Shown: positions 36,247-44,808, numbered from the stretch's first letter. The stretch: 64,000 bases of DNA from Roseimaritima multifibrata (GCF_007741495.1 NZ_CP036262.1:2294001-2358000); one strand, 5' to 3'. Numbers and translations: made by a program. The notes: a model not told the origin generated them from the sequence alone.

Positions 36247-38247
36247 GTGAACGAAGAGGCAAAAACGGGCATCTTCTGGGCTGTCGCCATTGTGGTCGCT
36301 GCCGTCGCAACTTTTGTCGCATGGCCAACCACCATCGAAAGTGAAGAAAGTGCGCAGGTAGGTAAGCCCCTGTTTGAAAAGTTCACCGATCCGCTGGCAG
36401 CCGCCAGTCTAAAGATCGTTACTTTCGACGCGGATCAGAGTTCACTAAGTGATTTTGAAGTTGCTAAAGGGGCCGACGGTGTTTGGCGGATCCCGACGCA
36501 TGGCAGTTACGCTGCCGATGCGGAACAGCAAATGCAGAAGGCCGCGACGGTCTTTCTGGATAAAAAAATCCTTGATGTCAGTACGACGAACCGCGAAGAA
36601 CATGCTGGATTTGGAGTCATTGACCCATCCTCCAGCGATGTTGAAGTCGGGACCGTTGGCGTGGGACGGTTGGTCACCATGAAAGATGATAAGGGGACCA
36701 CGCTCGTCTCCCTGATCGTCGGCAACGAAGTGGAGAATCAACCAGGGCAACGATACGTTCGCCGCCCCGGACAAGATATTGTCTATGCGGTTGAACTGAA
36801 CGATGAAGCCTTGGCAACGAAGTTTACCGACTGGATCGATGCGGACTTGTTGCAGTTGGCGGCGTTTGATGTTGCCGAAGTCACGCTGGATAATTACTCC
36901 GCAGCGTTGGATATGCTGCAAGGTTCTGTCCGGATGAATCGTGATTTCCTGGCTGAACTGAGTGTCGATGGCAGCGACTGGAAGCTTGATCGTTTGGATG
37001 TCTTCAAAGGTGGGACAAGCGTTCCCCGGCCTTTGAAGGAAAATGAACAGCTGAATGTCACCAAACTGAACGAATTGAAGCAGGCACTGGACGAACTGAA
37101 AATTGCGGATGTTGGACGCAAGCCCGAAGGAGTCAGTGCAAATTTGAAGGCGTCCAAGATCGCCGCCGATGATCAGGAAACGGTCGCGTCGCTTCTCGCT
37201 CGTGGATTCATTCCATTGCTTCAGCAGGATGGCAAGGAAACCGAAGTGATTGCCGCTAACGGTGAAATGACCGTAAGCATGAAGGATGGAGTGCGATATA
37301 TCTTGCGATTCGGAAACGTCGCTGGACTGTCTGAAAACGAGCAAGATCCTGCACAGCCAGCTGAAGCTGCAGGAAATGAACCAGGCATGATGGGGTCGAA
37401 TCGCTATCTGTTGGTGACAACCGATGTCGACGAATCGATGATCCCTGTTCCGCCATTGCAGTCCATTCCACAAACGATTGAAGAACTGGATGGACCCGCA
37501 GAAGAACCGAAGAAAGACGATCCTGCTGAAGCTGGCGATATGAAAGAAGAACCAAAGGCTCCTGCCGAAGAAAAACCGGCTGAAGAGCCTGAAATGAAAG
37601 ACGAAAAGCCAGCCGACGAAAAACCGGCCGATGAGAAACCAGCTGACGAAAAGCCAGCTGACGAAAAACCAGCTGACGAAAAATCTGCTGACGAAAAATC
37701 TGCTGACGAAAAATCTACTGACGAAAAGCCTGCTGACGAAAAGCCTGCTGACGAAAAGCCTGCTGATGAAAAGCCTGCTGAGAGTGGAGAGACGACTCAG
37801 GAAGGAAGTGGAGATGGCTCGGCAACGGGACAAGGTATGCAGGCCGACGATAAGGCCGCTGATGAACCTGTAGCCGATTCAGCCAAAGAAGAAGAAGCGG
37901 ACGCTCCAGCTGCGGATGCTGACAAGAAAGCAGCGGACGCTCCGGAAAAGGTCGAAGAGACCGCGCAGGAAAAACAAGAACGTCTTGAAGCGGCTCAGGA
38001 GCAGATCACAAAGCTCAATCAGCGGTTGATGGATGAACGCAATGAAAAACTGGAAGCGGCTCGGAAGCGGAGCACGGAATTGAATGCTCGATTCGCGGAT
38101 TGGTATTATGAAATCTCTGAATCGACCTTCAGCAAGCTTCAGCTTGGATTAGACGTTCTGATCGAACCCAAGACCGATCCCAATGGGGCTCCTGCGAACG
38201 ATCCTGCTGCAAATTTGCCGCAATTCCAATTTCCAGGCGTCAACTGA
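36247..38247 (+). CDS. DUF4340 protein with a DEKPA repeat region
   Basis: 666 residues from GTG 36247, chosen because GAGGAGA lies 8 nt upstream and the residues before it are not signal-like. An N-terminal span (AKTGIFWAVAIVVAAVATFV) is followed by DUF4340-type repeats (FDADQSSLSDFEVAKGADG, IVGNEVENQPGQRYVRRPG). A long acidic Pro/Lys/Glu tail contains about 12 copies of DEKPA (a few DEKSA/DEKST) encoded by 15-bp repeats near 37610-37780, then a Glu/Ala-rich coiled coil. DUF4340 proteins accompany GldA/GldFG-like ABC genes and probably work on the outer face of the inner membrane. Repeat number may vary between strains. Confidence 0.85.
   Translation: MNEEAKTGIFWAVAIVVAAVATFVAWPTTIESEESAQVGKPLFEKFTDPLAAASLKIVTFDADQSSLSDFEVAKGADGVWRIPTHGSYAADAEQQMQKAATVFLDKKILDVSTTNREEHAGFGVIDPSSSDVEVGTVGVGRLVTMKDDKGTTLVSLIVGNEVENQPGQRYVRRPGQDIVYAVELNDEALATKFTDWIDADLLQLAAFDVAEVTLDNYSAALDMLQGSVRMNRDFLAELSVDGSDWKLDRLDVFKGGTSVPRPLKENEQLNVTKLNELKQALDELKIADVGRKPEGVSANLKASKIAADDQETVASLLARGFIPLLQQDGKETEVIAANGEMTVSMKDGVRYILRFGNVAGLSENEQDPAQPAEAAGNEPGMMGSNRYLLVTTDVDESMIPVPPLQSIPQTIEELDGPAEEPKKDDPAEAGDMKEEPKAPAEEKPAEEPEMKDEKPADEKPADEKPADEKPADEKPADEKSADEKSADEKSTDEKPADEKPADEKPADEKPAESGETTQEGSGDGSATGQGMQADDKAADEPVADSAKEEEADAPAADADKKAADAPEKVEETAQEKQERLEAAQEQITKLNQRLMDERNEKLEAARKRSTELNARFADWYYEISESTFSKLQLGLDVLIEPKTDPNGAPANDPAANLPQFQFPGVN
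37608..37787 (+). repeat. 15-bp in-frame minisatellite coding for DEKPA units
   Basis: About 12 units of GACGAAAAGCCTGCT type (with GAAAAACCAGCT and GAAAAATCTGCT variants) encode DEKPA/DEKSA. Three nearly identical neighbours (DEKSA, DEKSA, DEKST) and four at the end show recent slippage. Confidence 0.8.
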
Positions 38248-38270
38248 TTTGTGATCGCTGCTTGTCGCAT

Positions 38271-38300
38271 GGGAAACGTCATTGATTGGTGGCGTTTCCC
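38271..38300 (+). terminator. Probable stem-loop terminator after the DUF4340 gene
   Basis: GGGAAACG (38271-38278) pairs with CGTTTCCC (38293-38300) over a 14-nt loop, 24 bp past the DUF4340 stop and before the convergent desulfurase-like gene. A weak GGTTGTATCTGTTC stretch follows rather than a clean T-run. Confidence 0.5.
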
Positions 38301-38380
38301 GGTTGTATCTGTTCTTAACGTCGGCAGGGGATGGAAGCATTTTCGCCGCGTGACCCTACGCCCTTCGGAACACGCACGTT

Positions 38381-39505
38381 CTAGAGCGTGCTAATTTCCC
38401 AGGTCTCGGCAAGTAATTCTACCGAGCGGTCGACTTGGTCTTGGCTTGTGTTCCAGCCCAAGCTGATGCGTAGGGCTCGTGAAATTTCGTTTGGCTTCAG
38501 TCCAATCGCTCTGAGGCTGCGGGTCATCTGATCCGGCGGGCTTGCTGATCGAGCGGCAGCCATGATCAGGCGGTCTGCCATTTTCTGAACACGTCTAGCA
38601 TCCGTCGGTAGCAATAGCGTCAGAGTGTTGGGAAGCCGTGCGGAATCTTCGCAGACGATTTGCAGTTCGGGATCGACCGTTTCACGCAGACGCGATAAGA
38701 AACGCTGACTCAGTTCTTCTAGCCGGTCGGCCGCTTGGTCTGCGCATCGGCTTGCCAATAGTGAAGCCGCTCCAAGGCCGATGATGCCCGGGATGTTTTC
38801 CGCTCCTGGTCGCAATCCCATTTCCCTGGGCTCGCCAAATCGAAATGGTTTGAGCGATAGGCCGCGGCGGACGAAGAGGGCTCCTGTCCCTTTGGGCCCA
38901 TAAAACTTGTGCCCGCTAACCGACATGGTGTCGGCCCCAAGCGAACTGACATCGACCGGCATTTTCCCGAACATCTGAGTCGCGTCGCAGTGCAGGCGAA
39001 CGTCGTGTTTATGGCAAACTTCCGCGATGTCACGGATCGGTTGGAGGGTTCCTAGGATCGGGTTCGCGGCCTGGACGCAAACCAATTCGGTGTCGGGCTG
39101 CAGTCGCGATTCGACCGCGTCGACTGAAATAACTCCGTTGGGATCGCAAGGGATTTGATCGACTTTCCACCCGGATTCCATAAGCGACTCGGCAGCCAAT
39201 AGAACGGATTCATGTTCCAGGATGCTGACCAGGATATGTCCCGGCGCCTTCGCATCGCCCATGCCTAGAATCGCCAGGTTGTTTGCTTCGGTTCCACCGT
39301 CGGTGAACACGATTTCAAACGAATCGCAGCCGACCAGTTCGGCCACCTGTTCGCGCGCCCGTTCGATCCCCTCTCCGATGGCGCGACCTTGCTGGTGTTC
39401 TTGGCTGGGCAATAAAAAATGCTCACACCAAAATGGGTGCATGGCTTCGAGGACCGAAGGGGCCAGCGGAGTCGTGGTGTTGTAGTCGAGATAAATCGGC
39501 GGCAC
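38381..39505 (-). CDS. NifS/IscS-family protein lacking the catalytic cysteine
   Basis: 374 residues. A fold type I PLP enzyme: IYLDYNTTTPLAPSVLEAM, TDGGTEANNLAI, ILEHESVLLAA, LHCDATQMFGKMPVDV and the PLP Lys K200 in SVSGHKFYGPKGTGALF. In class-I cysteine desulfurases the catalytic Cys lies in a GSAC loop near residue 325. Here the loop reads AAARSASPPDQM, with S322 (codon AGC, 38540-38542) where Cys is expected. The rest of the C-terminus (LRAIGLKPNEISRALRISLG) is normal. It may be an inactive or repurposed paralogue, possibly acting on another PLP substrate. It stands alone, 8 kb from the suf genes. Confidence 0.88.
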   Translation of the reverse strand: MPPIYLDYNTTTPLAPSVLEAMHPFWCEHFLLPSQEHQQGRAIGEGIERAREQVAELVGCDSFEIVFTDGGTEANNLAILGMGDAKAPGHILVSILEHESVLLAAESLMESGWKVDQIPCDPNGVISVDAVESRLQPDTELVCVQAANPILGTLQPIRDIAEVCHKHDVRLHCDATQMFGKMPVDVSSLGADTMSVSGHKFYGPKGTGALFVRRGLSLKPFRFGEPREMGLRPGAENIPGIIGLGAASLLASRCADQAADRLEELSQRFLSRLRETVDPELQIVCEDSARLPNTLTLLLPTDARRVQKMADRLIMAAARSASPPDQMTRSLRAIGLKPNEISRALRISLGWNTSQDQVDRSVELLAETWEISTL

Positions 39506-39760
39506 GGTTGTCGCTCATGGTGGTGATGGGACGCTACGGAGGGCGTAATCTGGCTGTGAGTCTGGTTTTCCAGGCTAATCAGGGCCTAGTTGTTGGGTAG
39601 GAGCGGCCTAATAAAACGTTCGTTTTTGTTAATTTATGGGCTGATCGGCACCAACTTAGGCCCATTCTATGGACTTTGCAGCGCGACTATGGGAGACTAG
39701 AGCAGCCCGAGCGGCAATTGTCGCTACCTTGTCTTTTATTCTTTTTCCGGGAGCGGAACC
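39506..39760. other. Divergent promoter region
   Basis: 255 bp between the desulfurase-like gene (minus) and the DUF1559 gene (plus). It contains A/T-rich stretches (GTTCGTTTTTGTTAATTTATGG near 39615) that could carry the promoter for either gene. No confident motif pair was assigned. Confidence 0.35.
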
Positions 39761-40816
39761 ATGCGCAAGCGTCTACAGGCCGGTTTTACGCTGGTTGAAC
39801 TGTTGGTTGTCATCGCGATTATTGGCATCCTGATGGGGCTTGCTTTGCCCGCCATCGGACATGTTCGCGAACTAGCACGTCAAACCGAGTGCCAAAATAA
39901 TATTCGCGGGATGACGCAGGGAGTCATCGGATTCGCGACCAGTAAAGACCAACTACCTAAGTATCTGAAAAGTTTTGGAACCTGGACCGCTGGTACCGGG
40001 GACCCCGCTGACCCGGGCAACAGCATTGCGACTACCCATGTGAAATTGGGCGGGTGGCAAGTTGCGATCCTGCCGTATGTAGACAACCAACCTGTCTACG
40101 ACATCTGGAATGAAGACCGTTATCCTGTTCTTTCTGCCGGTTCTGTCGAAACCGCACCGGATGGATACAGCCGCAACGCCGCGATGGTGCTGCCTCTGTT
40201 CGCTTGTCCAAGCAACACGTTGATGATCGGCCAAGCCGGGCAGAACTCGTACATCGGGAACACCGGAATGTACCCACCCTCCGGTGGATCGGTGACCTTC
40301 GCTGCTAGCCAGTCCAAAGCAAACACGCTTTTCAACAACGGATATGACGGGGATGTCGTTGGACCAACGGTCCGTATGGATGACGTCTCCGATGGGCTAT
40401 CGAACACTCTAGCCATTTCTGAAAATGTGCAGGCTCGACCTTGGCATCACGTTGGTTTTGACACCGCTGGTTTGACCACTCCAGGCTACCCTGCGGCCTC
40501 ACGTTTCGTCCAAGGAATGGTTTGGCATTACTATGATCCGCAAACTGCCGGTGGTGCTCCGGTGGTTCCTGCTCCAGAATATATGATCAATGGCGGAGAC
40601 TTTGAAAACGTCACCATGACGGCTGCGAACGCACCAATCTTGGCTCGTCCTTCTTCGGCACATGGCGATATTGTCTTTGGCGGCTTTTTGGATGGGTCGA
40701 CTCGATCGATTTCGCAAGATATCGATTATCGAGTCTATCAAGCGATCCTGACTCCAAAAGGTAAATCGAGCAACGTGCCGTTTAACGAGTTCATCTTGCC
40801 ATCGGACGCGCTGTAA
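39761..40816 (+). CDS. DUF1559 prepilin-like secreted protein
   Basis: 351 residues. The N-terminus AGFTLVELLVVIAIIGILMG is a prepilin-type signal with cleavage before Phe and Glu at position 5, followed by LPAIGHVRELARQTECQNN, the DUF1559 signature. The DUF1559 end (HGDIVFGGFLDGSTRSIS) carries the usual His and Asp-Gly residues. This family is expanded in planctomycetes and is thought to form pseudopilin-like surface or wall-associated proteins; function is not known. A prepilin peptidase is expected elsewhere in the genome. The gene stands alone and ends in a stem-loop. Confidence 0.92.
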   Translation: MRKRLQAGFTLVELLVVIAIIGILMGLALPAIGHVRELARQTECQNNIRGMTQGVIGFATSKDQLPKYLKSFGTWTAGTGDPADPGNSIATTHVKLGGWQVAILPYVDNQPVYDIWNEDRYPVLSAGSVETAPDGYSRNAAMVLPLFACPSNTLMIGQAGQNSYIGNTGMYPPSGGSVTFAASQSKANTLFNNGYDGDVVGPTVRMDDVSDGLSNTLAISENVQARPWHHVGFDTAGLTTPGYPAASRFVQGMVWHYYDPQTAGGAPVVPAPEYMINGGDFENVTMTAANAPILARPSSAHGDIVFGGFLDGSTRSISQDIDYRVYQAILTPKGKSSNVPFNEFILPSDAL

Positions 40817-40835
40817 GAAACGGTGAAGAGAACCA

Positions 40836-40868
40836 ATTAGCGGAACCGCACACGTCGGTCCCGCTAAT
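40836..40868 (+). terminator. Stem-loop terminator after the DUF1559 gene
   Basis: ATTAGCGG (40836-40843) and CCGCTAAT (40861-40868) with inner ACCG/CGGT pairs form a 12-bp stem with one A-C mismatch, 20 bp past the stop. The downstream T content is modest. Confidence 0.55.
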
Positions 40869-40879
40869 AGGCTTTGTCC

Positions 40880-41570
40880 TCTAGTGTCGTCTTTCGCTCG
40901 GAACGTGAAACTTGTAGGTGACGATTTCACCCTGCCCATCCGAGTCTGAGTGCCGTGCTTTTAGCCCAGAAGGCGGCAGGTACTTTCCGGTGGTGTGAAC
41001 CATCGGAAACCAATCGTGCGTGCGAATGAAAGCCCAGCGGGCGACAGACAGGGATGGTTCTGTCGCCCGCTGGGTTTTCCTTTTCGCGGTTCCCACCTGT
41101 AAGCCCGGAGGGCGGCAGATACTTGCCGGTGGTGTAAACCACCGGTTCGATGCGAAGTGAACCTTTAGCCCGGAGGGCGGCAGAATCTGTAGAGCGGTGC
41201 GCCGGTGGCAGATGTTCTGTCGCCCTCCGGGCTGAGGATACTCCAGCAGGGTATCCGGCGGCTGACGCCGCCGGCAAGTATCTGCCGCCCTCCGGGCTAC
41301 GTGTTCACTCGGCCAATGTAGACTTGTCAACGACTGCACCTTCGTCATTTATAGATTTCAGCCCTGCCCATCCGAGTCTGAGTGCGGTGCTTTTAGCCCG
41401 GAGGGCGGCAGATACTTGCCGGTGGTGTAAACCACCGGTTCGATGCGAAGTGAACCTTTAGCCCGGAGGGCGGCAGAATCTGTAGAGCGGTGCGCCGGAG
41501 GCAGATGTTCTGTCGCCCTCCGGGCTGAGAATACTCCAGCAGGATATCCGGCGTCTTCTAAACATGCGAA
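40880..41570. repeat. Mosaic intergenic repeat block
   Basis: About 690 bp with no gene. Direct copies of 159 bp lie at 41102-41260 and 41395-41553 (offset 293 bp) with only a few differences. They carry GCCCGGAGGGCGGCAGA in direct and CTGCCGCCCTCCGGGC in inverse orientation, able to pair. The module GCCCATCCGAGTCTGAGTG-GTGCTTTTAGCCC occurs at about 40935 and 41365 and again near 4650. Short frames crossing both copies encode similar peptides only because the DNA is repeated. Confidence 0.75.
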
Positions 41571-42251
41571 TCAAGCATCCCCTTGTTTCCACTCACTGGT
41601 GTCGGGTTGCTTGCCCGATCGGTTGACTTCTATGACCGCTTGGTAGAGCTGAATCGGCAGCAATAGGGCTCCGAACAGGACCAACCCTGTTAGGCCTACC
41701 GTCGCCAATTGAATCGGCAGGATGGTTCCTAGCCAGCCGAAACTGGCTATGGTCAAGAGGATCCCAAAGGTGGCGAGAAGAGTCTTGAATTCGGTGGGGC
41801 CGAAGGATGCTAGGACAAATTGATCGGTCAGTTTTGCGCGAATGTTTGTCAGCACGGCCATGGCCATCAGGATCGTGACCGCCGCCAGGCCCCATTCCAA
41901 TTGTCCGCAAGCGACCGCCAATCCGATCAGCCAGTAGCTGAAGGAAAGTGGGTCGGTGAAGTGATCTAGCAGTTCTCCGCCGTTGCGGCATTGTCCGGTG
42001 GCGCGTGCATGTTTGCCGTCGACGCAGTCGGCAACGTGGTTTCCGACAATGCCTGCCGCGGCTAGCAGCCCGCCCCAAGCGAACTGCGTTGATAAACCAA
42101 GGCCGATGGCACCGGCGATCGCTGATAGGTGGCCGCAGGCGACGATTCCCTCTGGCGGAAACCAACGTGGAATAGGCATCCACTGATAAAGAGAGCTCAA
42201 ACGTGGACCAATGTGTGGGTCCAGCAGGCTATGAGAGATTCTTGCGGACAT
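41571..42251 (-). CDS. CDP-alcohol phosphatidyltransferase family protein
   Basis: 226 residues from ATG 42251. The full CDP-alcohol phosphotransferase motif D-x2-DG-x2-AR-x8-G-x3-D-x3-D is present as D75, D78, G79, A82, R83, G92, D96 and D100, with the usual spacing. About six membrane spans follow (GGLLAAAGIVGNHVA, WLIGLAVACGQLEWGLAAV, LATFGILLTIASFGWLG, VGLTGLVLFGALLLPI). It makes a phospholipid head-group linkage from CDP-diacylglycerol or a CDP-alcohol at the inner membrane; the alcohol acceptor cannot be read from sequence. The gene is flanked by the repeat block and a terminator. Confidence 0.9.
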   Translation of the reverse strand: MSARISHSLLDPHIGPRLSSLYQWMPIPRWFPPEGIVACGHLSAIAGAIGLGLSTQFAWGGLLAAAGIVGNHVADCVDGKHARATGQCRNGGELLDHFTDPLSFSYWLIGLAVACGQLEWGLAAVTILMAMAVLTNIRAKLTDQFVLASFGPTEFKTLLATFGILLTIASFGWLGTILPIQLATVGLTGLVLFGALLLPIQLYQAVIEVNRSGKQPDTSEWKQGDA

Positions 42252-42327
42252 GGTCGGGTTTCCGTGGACGGGAAGGTTGGTGCTTACCTTCCTCAGAGCC
42301 CATTCCCGACCAATGTTTCGCGAGGCG

Positions 42328-42383
42328 CATAAAAAACCGGCCGTGCGTTTAGTGAGCCTAACGCACGGCCGGGAGTTTTGTAT
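42328..42383 (-). terminator. Strong terminator after the amidotransferase-like gene
   Basis: GGCCGTGCGTT and AACGCACGGCC arms of 11 bp surround a short loop; on the minus strand a GGTTTTTTATG T-run follows. It lies between the peptidase C26 gene and the phosphatidyltransferase start, so it ends the former's transcript and keeps the two genes apart. Confidence 0.85.
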
Positions 42384-42545
42384 TCCATCACCTTCTATTG
42401 GGCCCGATCCTTCGGTCCCATGCATCCATGCCATCGAATCCAGCGATCCTTCGCCAGACGGTTCAGCTCCCAAATTTGCTTCCTGCAATCAAGCGGCAGA
42501 GTCCGTTACCGTTTGGGAGATTGCGTTTACGCGGGATCAAGCAAA

Positions 42546-43295
42546 CTATGCGACCAATCGCAGTTCGTTCTCGGCTCGTTCTCGCACTCCATCAATGAAT
42601 TCTTCAAAAATACGAATGTCCAGAGCCGATGCGGCTCCTGATTCAGGGTGGAACTGGGTTCCTAAAGCAAACCAATCCATCATTTCTGACTCAATTGCCT
42701 CGATTACGCCGTCTGGGCAACGTGCGGTGACTCGGAAACCGGCGGCCACTTCATCGATCGCCATGTGATGGCGGCTGCTAACGCGAATTTCGCCATCGCC
42801 AAAGACGCGTCCGACCAATGAATCGGATTCGACATCAAGGCTATGGCGATGATTTAGGTCCTGAGCATCGCGGTGGGGGACCGCGTCAGGCAAGTCTTCG
42901 GGAATATGGAAGAACAGATTCCCTCCTTCGTTGACGTTCAATAATTGCATTCCTGCGCCAATTCCGAACACGGGCAACCGTCGCTCGGAAATTTCAGCCA
43001 TCAACATGCGGTCGAATCGCTCACGCTTTGGAGCCATTTCACGAATGCTGGGGTGTTTCATGAATCCGTCGTTGCGGGGATCAAGATCGCCGCCACCGAT
43101 CAAAATAAATCCATGCATCGCATCCAGTGCGGTCTGGATCGATTCTTCGTCTTGTAATGGGGGCAGGATGACGGGCACGCCTCCAGCCTTGATTACCGAC
43201 TGAAAATAACCTGCTGCCAAAAACGAGAACGCCGGGGTGGAGCGTGCTTCGTTTCTGAAATCCGCATTCAAACCAATGATAGGCTTCAACGACAT
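42546..43295 (-). CDS. Peptidase C26/gamma-Glu-GABA hydrolase homologue lacking the nucleophile
   Basis: 249 residues, normal for PuuD-like class-I amidotransferases. FILIGGGDLDPR, MQLLNVNEGGNLFFHI, HRHSLDV, SSRHHMAID and the catalytic His-Glu block GTQFHPES are intact. The nucleophile elbow should read GIC-x-G but reads FGIGAGMQ: Gly at residue 113 (codon GGC, 42957-42959) replaces Cys. The Cys-His-Glu triad is therefore broken, so ordinary hydrolysis is unlikely; a binding or regulatory role is possible. It is monocistronic with a strong terminator. Confidence 0.88.
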   Translation of the reverse strand: MSLKPIIGLNADFRNEARSTPAFSFLAAGYFQSVIKAGGVPVILPPLQDEESIQTALDAMHGFILIGGGDLDPRNDGFMKHPSIREMAPKRERFDRMLMAEISERRLPVFGIGAGMQLLNVNEGGNLFFHIPEDLPDAVPHRDAQDLNHRHSLDVESDSLVGRVFGDGEIRVSSRHHMAIDEVAAGFRVTARCPDGVIEAIESEMMDWFALGTQFHPESGAASALDIRIFEEFIDGVRERAENELRLVA

Positions 43296-43707
43296 CTGAA
43301 GTTCCTCGTCAGACAGTACGTTCGAAAATGACTAGAGGGCGGGCGCCCTATACCGTTTGGCCATATCTATGTTCACCCGCCGATTCGCGTCCGATTCGAA
43401 TTGACGTTCCGTGCATAAATACGGTATCGATCATCAAGTTGGCCTCCGTGGCCGTCTCAAAGATGCGTGGACTCTACCGCCACACTTTCAGTCTGCAACA
43501 ATAAACAGGTATGTTGTTGAAAGGCTGCTTTGCTAGCCCTGTCCCTGGTGCTAGCAAAGATAAATCACGTTTGCTAGCAAAGAAATGTGTGCGGTTTGGC
43601 GATCTCGAAATGGGGGACAGCGGGTTCGGTAAGGAGCCCGCGGGCGGTAAACTAGGTCCCAGATCAGTCGATCTGGCCTCCCGCAACTCCATCCTGTTTC
43701 TTGAATC
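43296..43707. promoter_or_regulatory. Promoter region with TTTGCTAGCAAA-type palindromes
   Basis: 412 bp between divergent genes. CTTTGCTAGC (43528-43537) and GCTAGCAAAG (43550-43559) form a palindrome with a 12-bp gap. A third, self-complementary TTTGCTAGCAAA sits at 43570-43581. Three copies of one half-site about 20 bp apart suggest a regulator-binding array for the thiolase gene starting at 43708. No CDS was seen here. Confidence 0.5.
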
Positions 43708-44808
43708 ATGCATTTTGACAAGGTTTCGTTCGCTTCGATCGGAGCGACGCTCCCCACTGAAGTCTGGTCCAGTCAGCAGCTGGAGCAATTTTTGCGGCCT
43801 CTTTATGAGCGTTTAAAGCTGCCGGAAGGGCGTCTTGCCCTGATGAGCGGGATCCATGAACGGCGTGTATGGGATGCCGGGACGCTACCGAGCGAGCCAA
43901 GTATTCAGAGCGGCCTGGCAGCGATCGAGGCGTCGGGAATCGCACCTGCGGAGATCGGCTGTTTGATCCACGCCAGTGTTTGTCGCGATTTCTTAGAACC
44001 GGCCACCGCATCCCGCGTTCACCATGGATTGGGATTGGGGGAGGACTGCTGGGTGTACGACGTTTCCAATGCTTGTCTGGGGCTGTTGAATGGGGTCGTG
44101 CAGATTGCCAATTTGATCCAAGCCGGGGCGATCCGAGCTGGAATCGTGCTGGGGACAGAAAACAGTCGCCCGCTGCTAGAGCAAACGATCGCTCACTTGA
44201 ACGGAGACACATCGCTGACGCGAAAGTCGGTCAAGCCAGCGTTTGCCTCGTTGACGATCGGTTCCGGTAGCTGTGCCTTTTTGCTCTCGCATCGTGACCT
44301 TGCCCCCGAAGGTAGCCAGCTTAAGTTTGCCGTCGCCAAGGCTCGCACGCAGTTTCACGACCTCTGCCGGAGTGATCAAGATTCGGCAGGAGCCGGGATG
44401 GCTCCATTGATGGAAACCGATTCTGAGCGTTTATTGATTGAAGGGGTGGCGACCGGGGCGGCCGCTTTCAAAAGTTTTCAGGCGGCCGGGGGTTGGGCCA
44501 GCGATTCGATAGATCGCTCGGTCTGCCATCAAGTCGGCGGGAAACATCGGGCTTTGATGCTGGAGGCGATGGGGTTGCCTGTCGACCGCGACGTGGCGAC
44601 CTTCGGTTGGCTGGGAAACACCGGATCGGTGGCATTGCCGCTTTCGGTGGCGGCCGGCGCCCATTGGAATCAGATCCAAGCCGGAGAACGTGTCGGGATG
44701 TTTGGAATCGGCTCGGGCATCAACAGCGTGATGCTGGGGTGCGAGTGGGGAACGACGCCTGTTGCTGGCAACCTGCCAGAAAGCGAACCGGTCTTTCTCG
44801 CAGAGTAA
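43708..44808 (+). CDS. OleA/FabH-like thiolase-fold condensing enzyme
   Basis: 366 residues. A KAS III-type thiolase fold: IHERRVWDAGTLPSE, LIHASVCRDFLEP, DVSNACLGLLNGVVQ, CHQVGGKHRALML and FGWLGNTGSVALPL. The C-H-N catalytic triad is C123, H274 and N304. SNACLGLLNG and the TENSRPLLEQTI stretch resemble OleA, which joins two acyl-CoAs head-to-head in long-chain olefin synthesis, more than housekeeping FabH. No oleB, oleC or oleD homologue is visible nearby, so it may act as an orphan or with genes elsewhere. Palindromic motifs lie upstream. Confidence 0.85.
   Translation: MHFDKVSFASIGATLPTEVWSSQQLEQFLRPLYERLKLPEGRLALMSGIHERRVWDAGTLPSEPSIQSGLAAIEASGIAPAEIGCLIHASVCRDFLEPATASRVHHGLGLGEDCWVYDVSNACLGLLNGVVQIANLIQAGAIRAGIVLGTENSRPLLEQTIAHLNGDTSLTRKSVKPAFASLTIGSGSCAFLLSHRDLAPEGSQLKFAVAKARTQFHDLCRSDQDSAGAGMAPLMETDSERLLIEGVATGAAAFKSFQAAGGWASDSIDRSVCHQVGGKHRALMLEAMGLPVDRDVATFGWLGNTGSVALPLSVAAGAHWNQIQAGERVGMFGIGSGINSVMLGCEWGTTPVAGNLPESEPVFLAE

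Noticed and set aside
36445-37833. Large frame antisense to the DUF4340 gene
   Set aside because: Its RLFVSRLFVS runs are the reverse complement of the DEKPA repeats, not a real protein.
41150-41646. Two similar frames in the mosaic repeat block
   Set aside because: They encode matching peptides only because the DNA is duplicated; no ribosome site and Arg/Ala-biased composition.
42252-42488. Upstream extension of the phosphatidyltransferase frame
   Set aside because: It runs through the strong terminator; ATG 42251 gives a normal family start.
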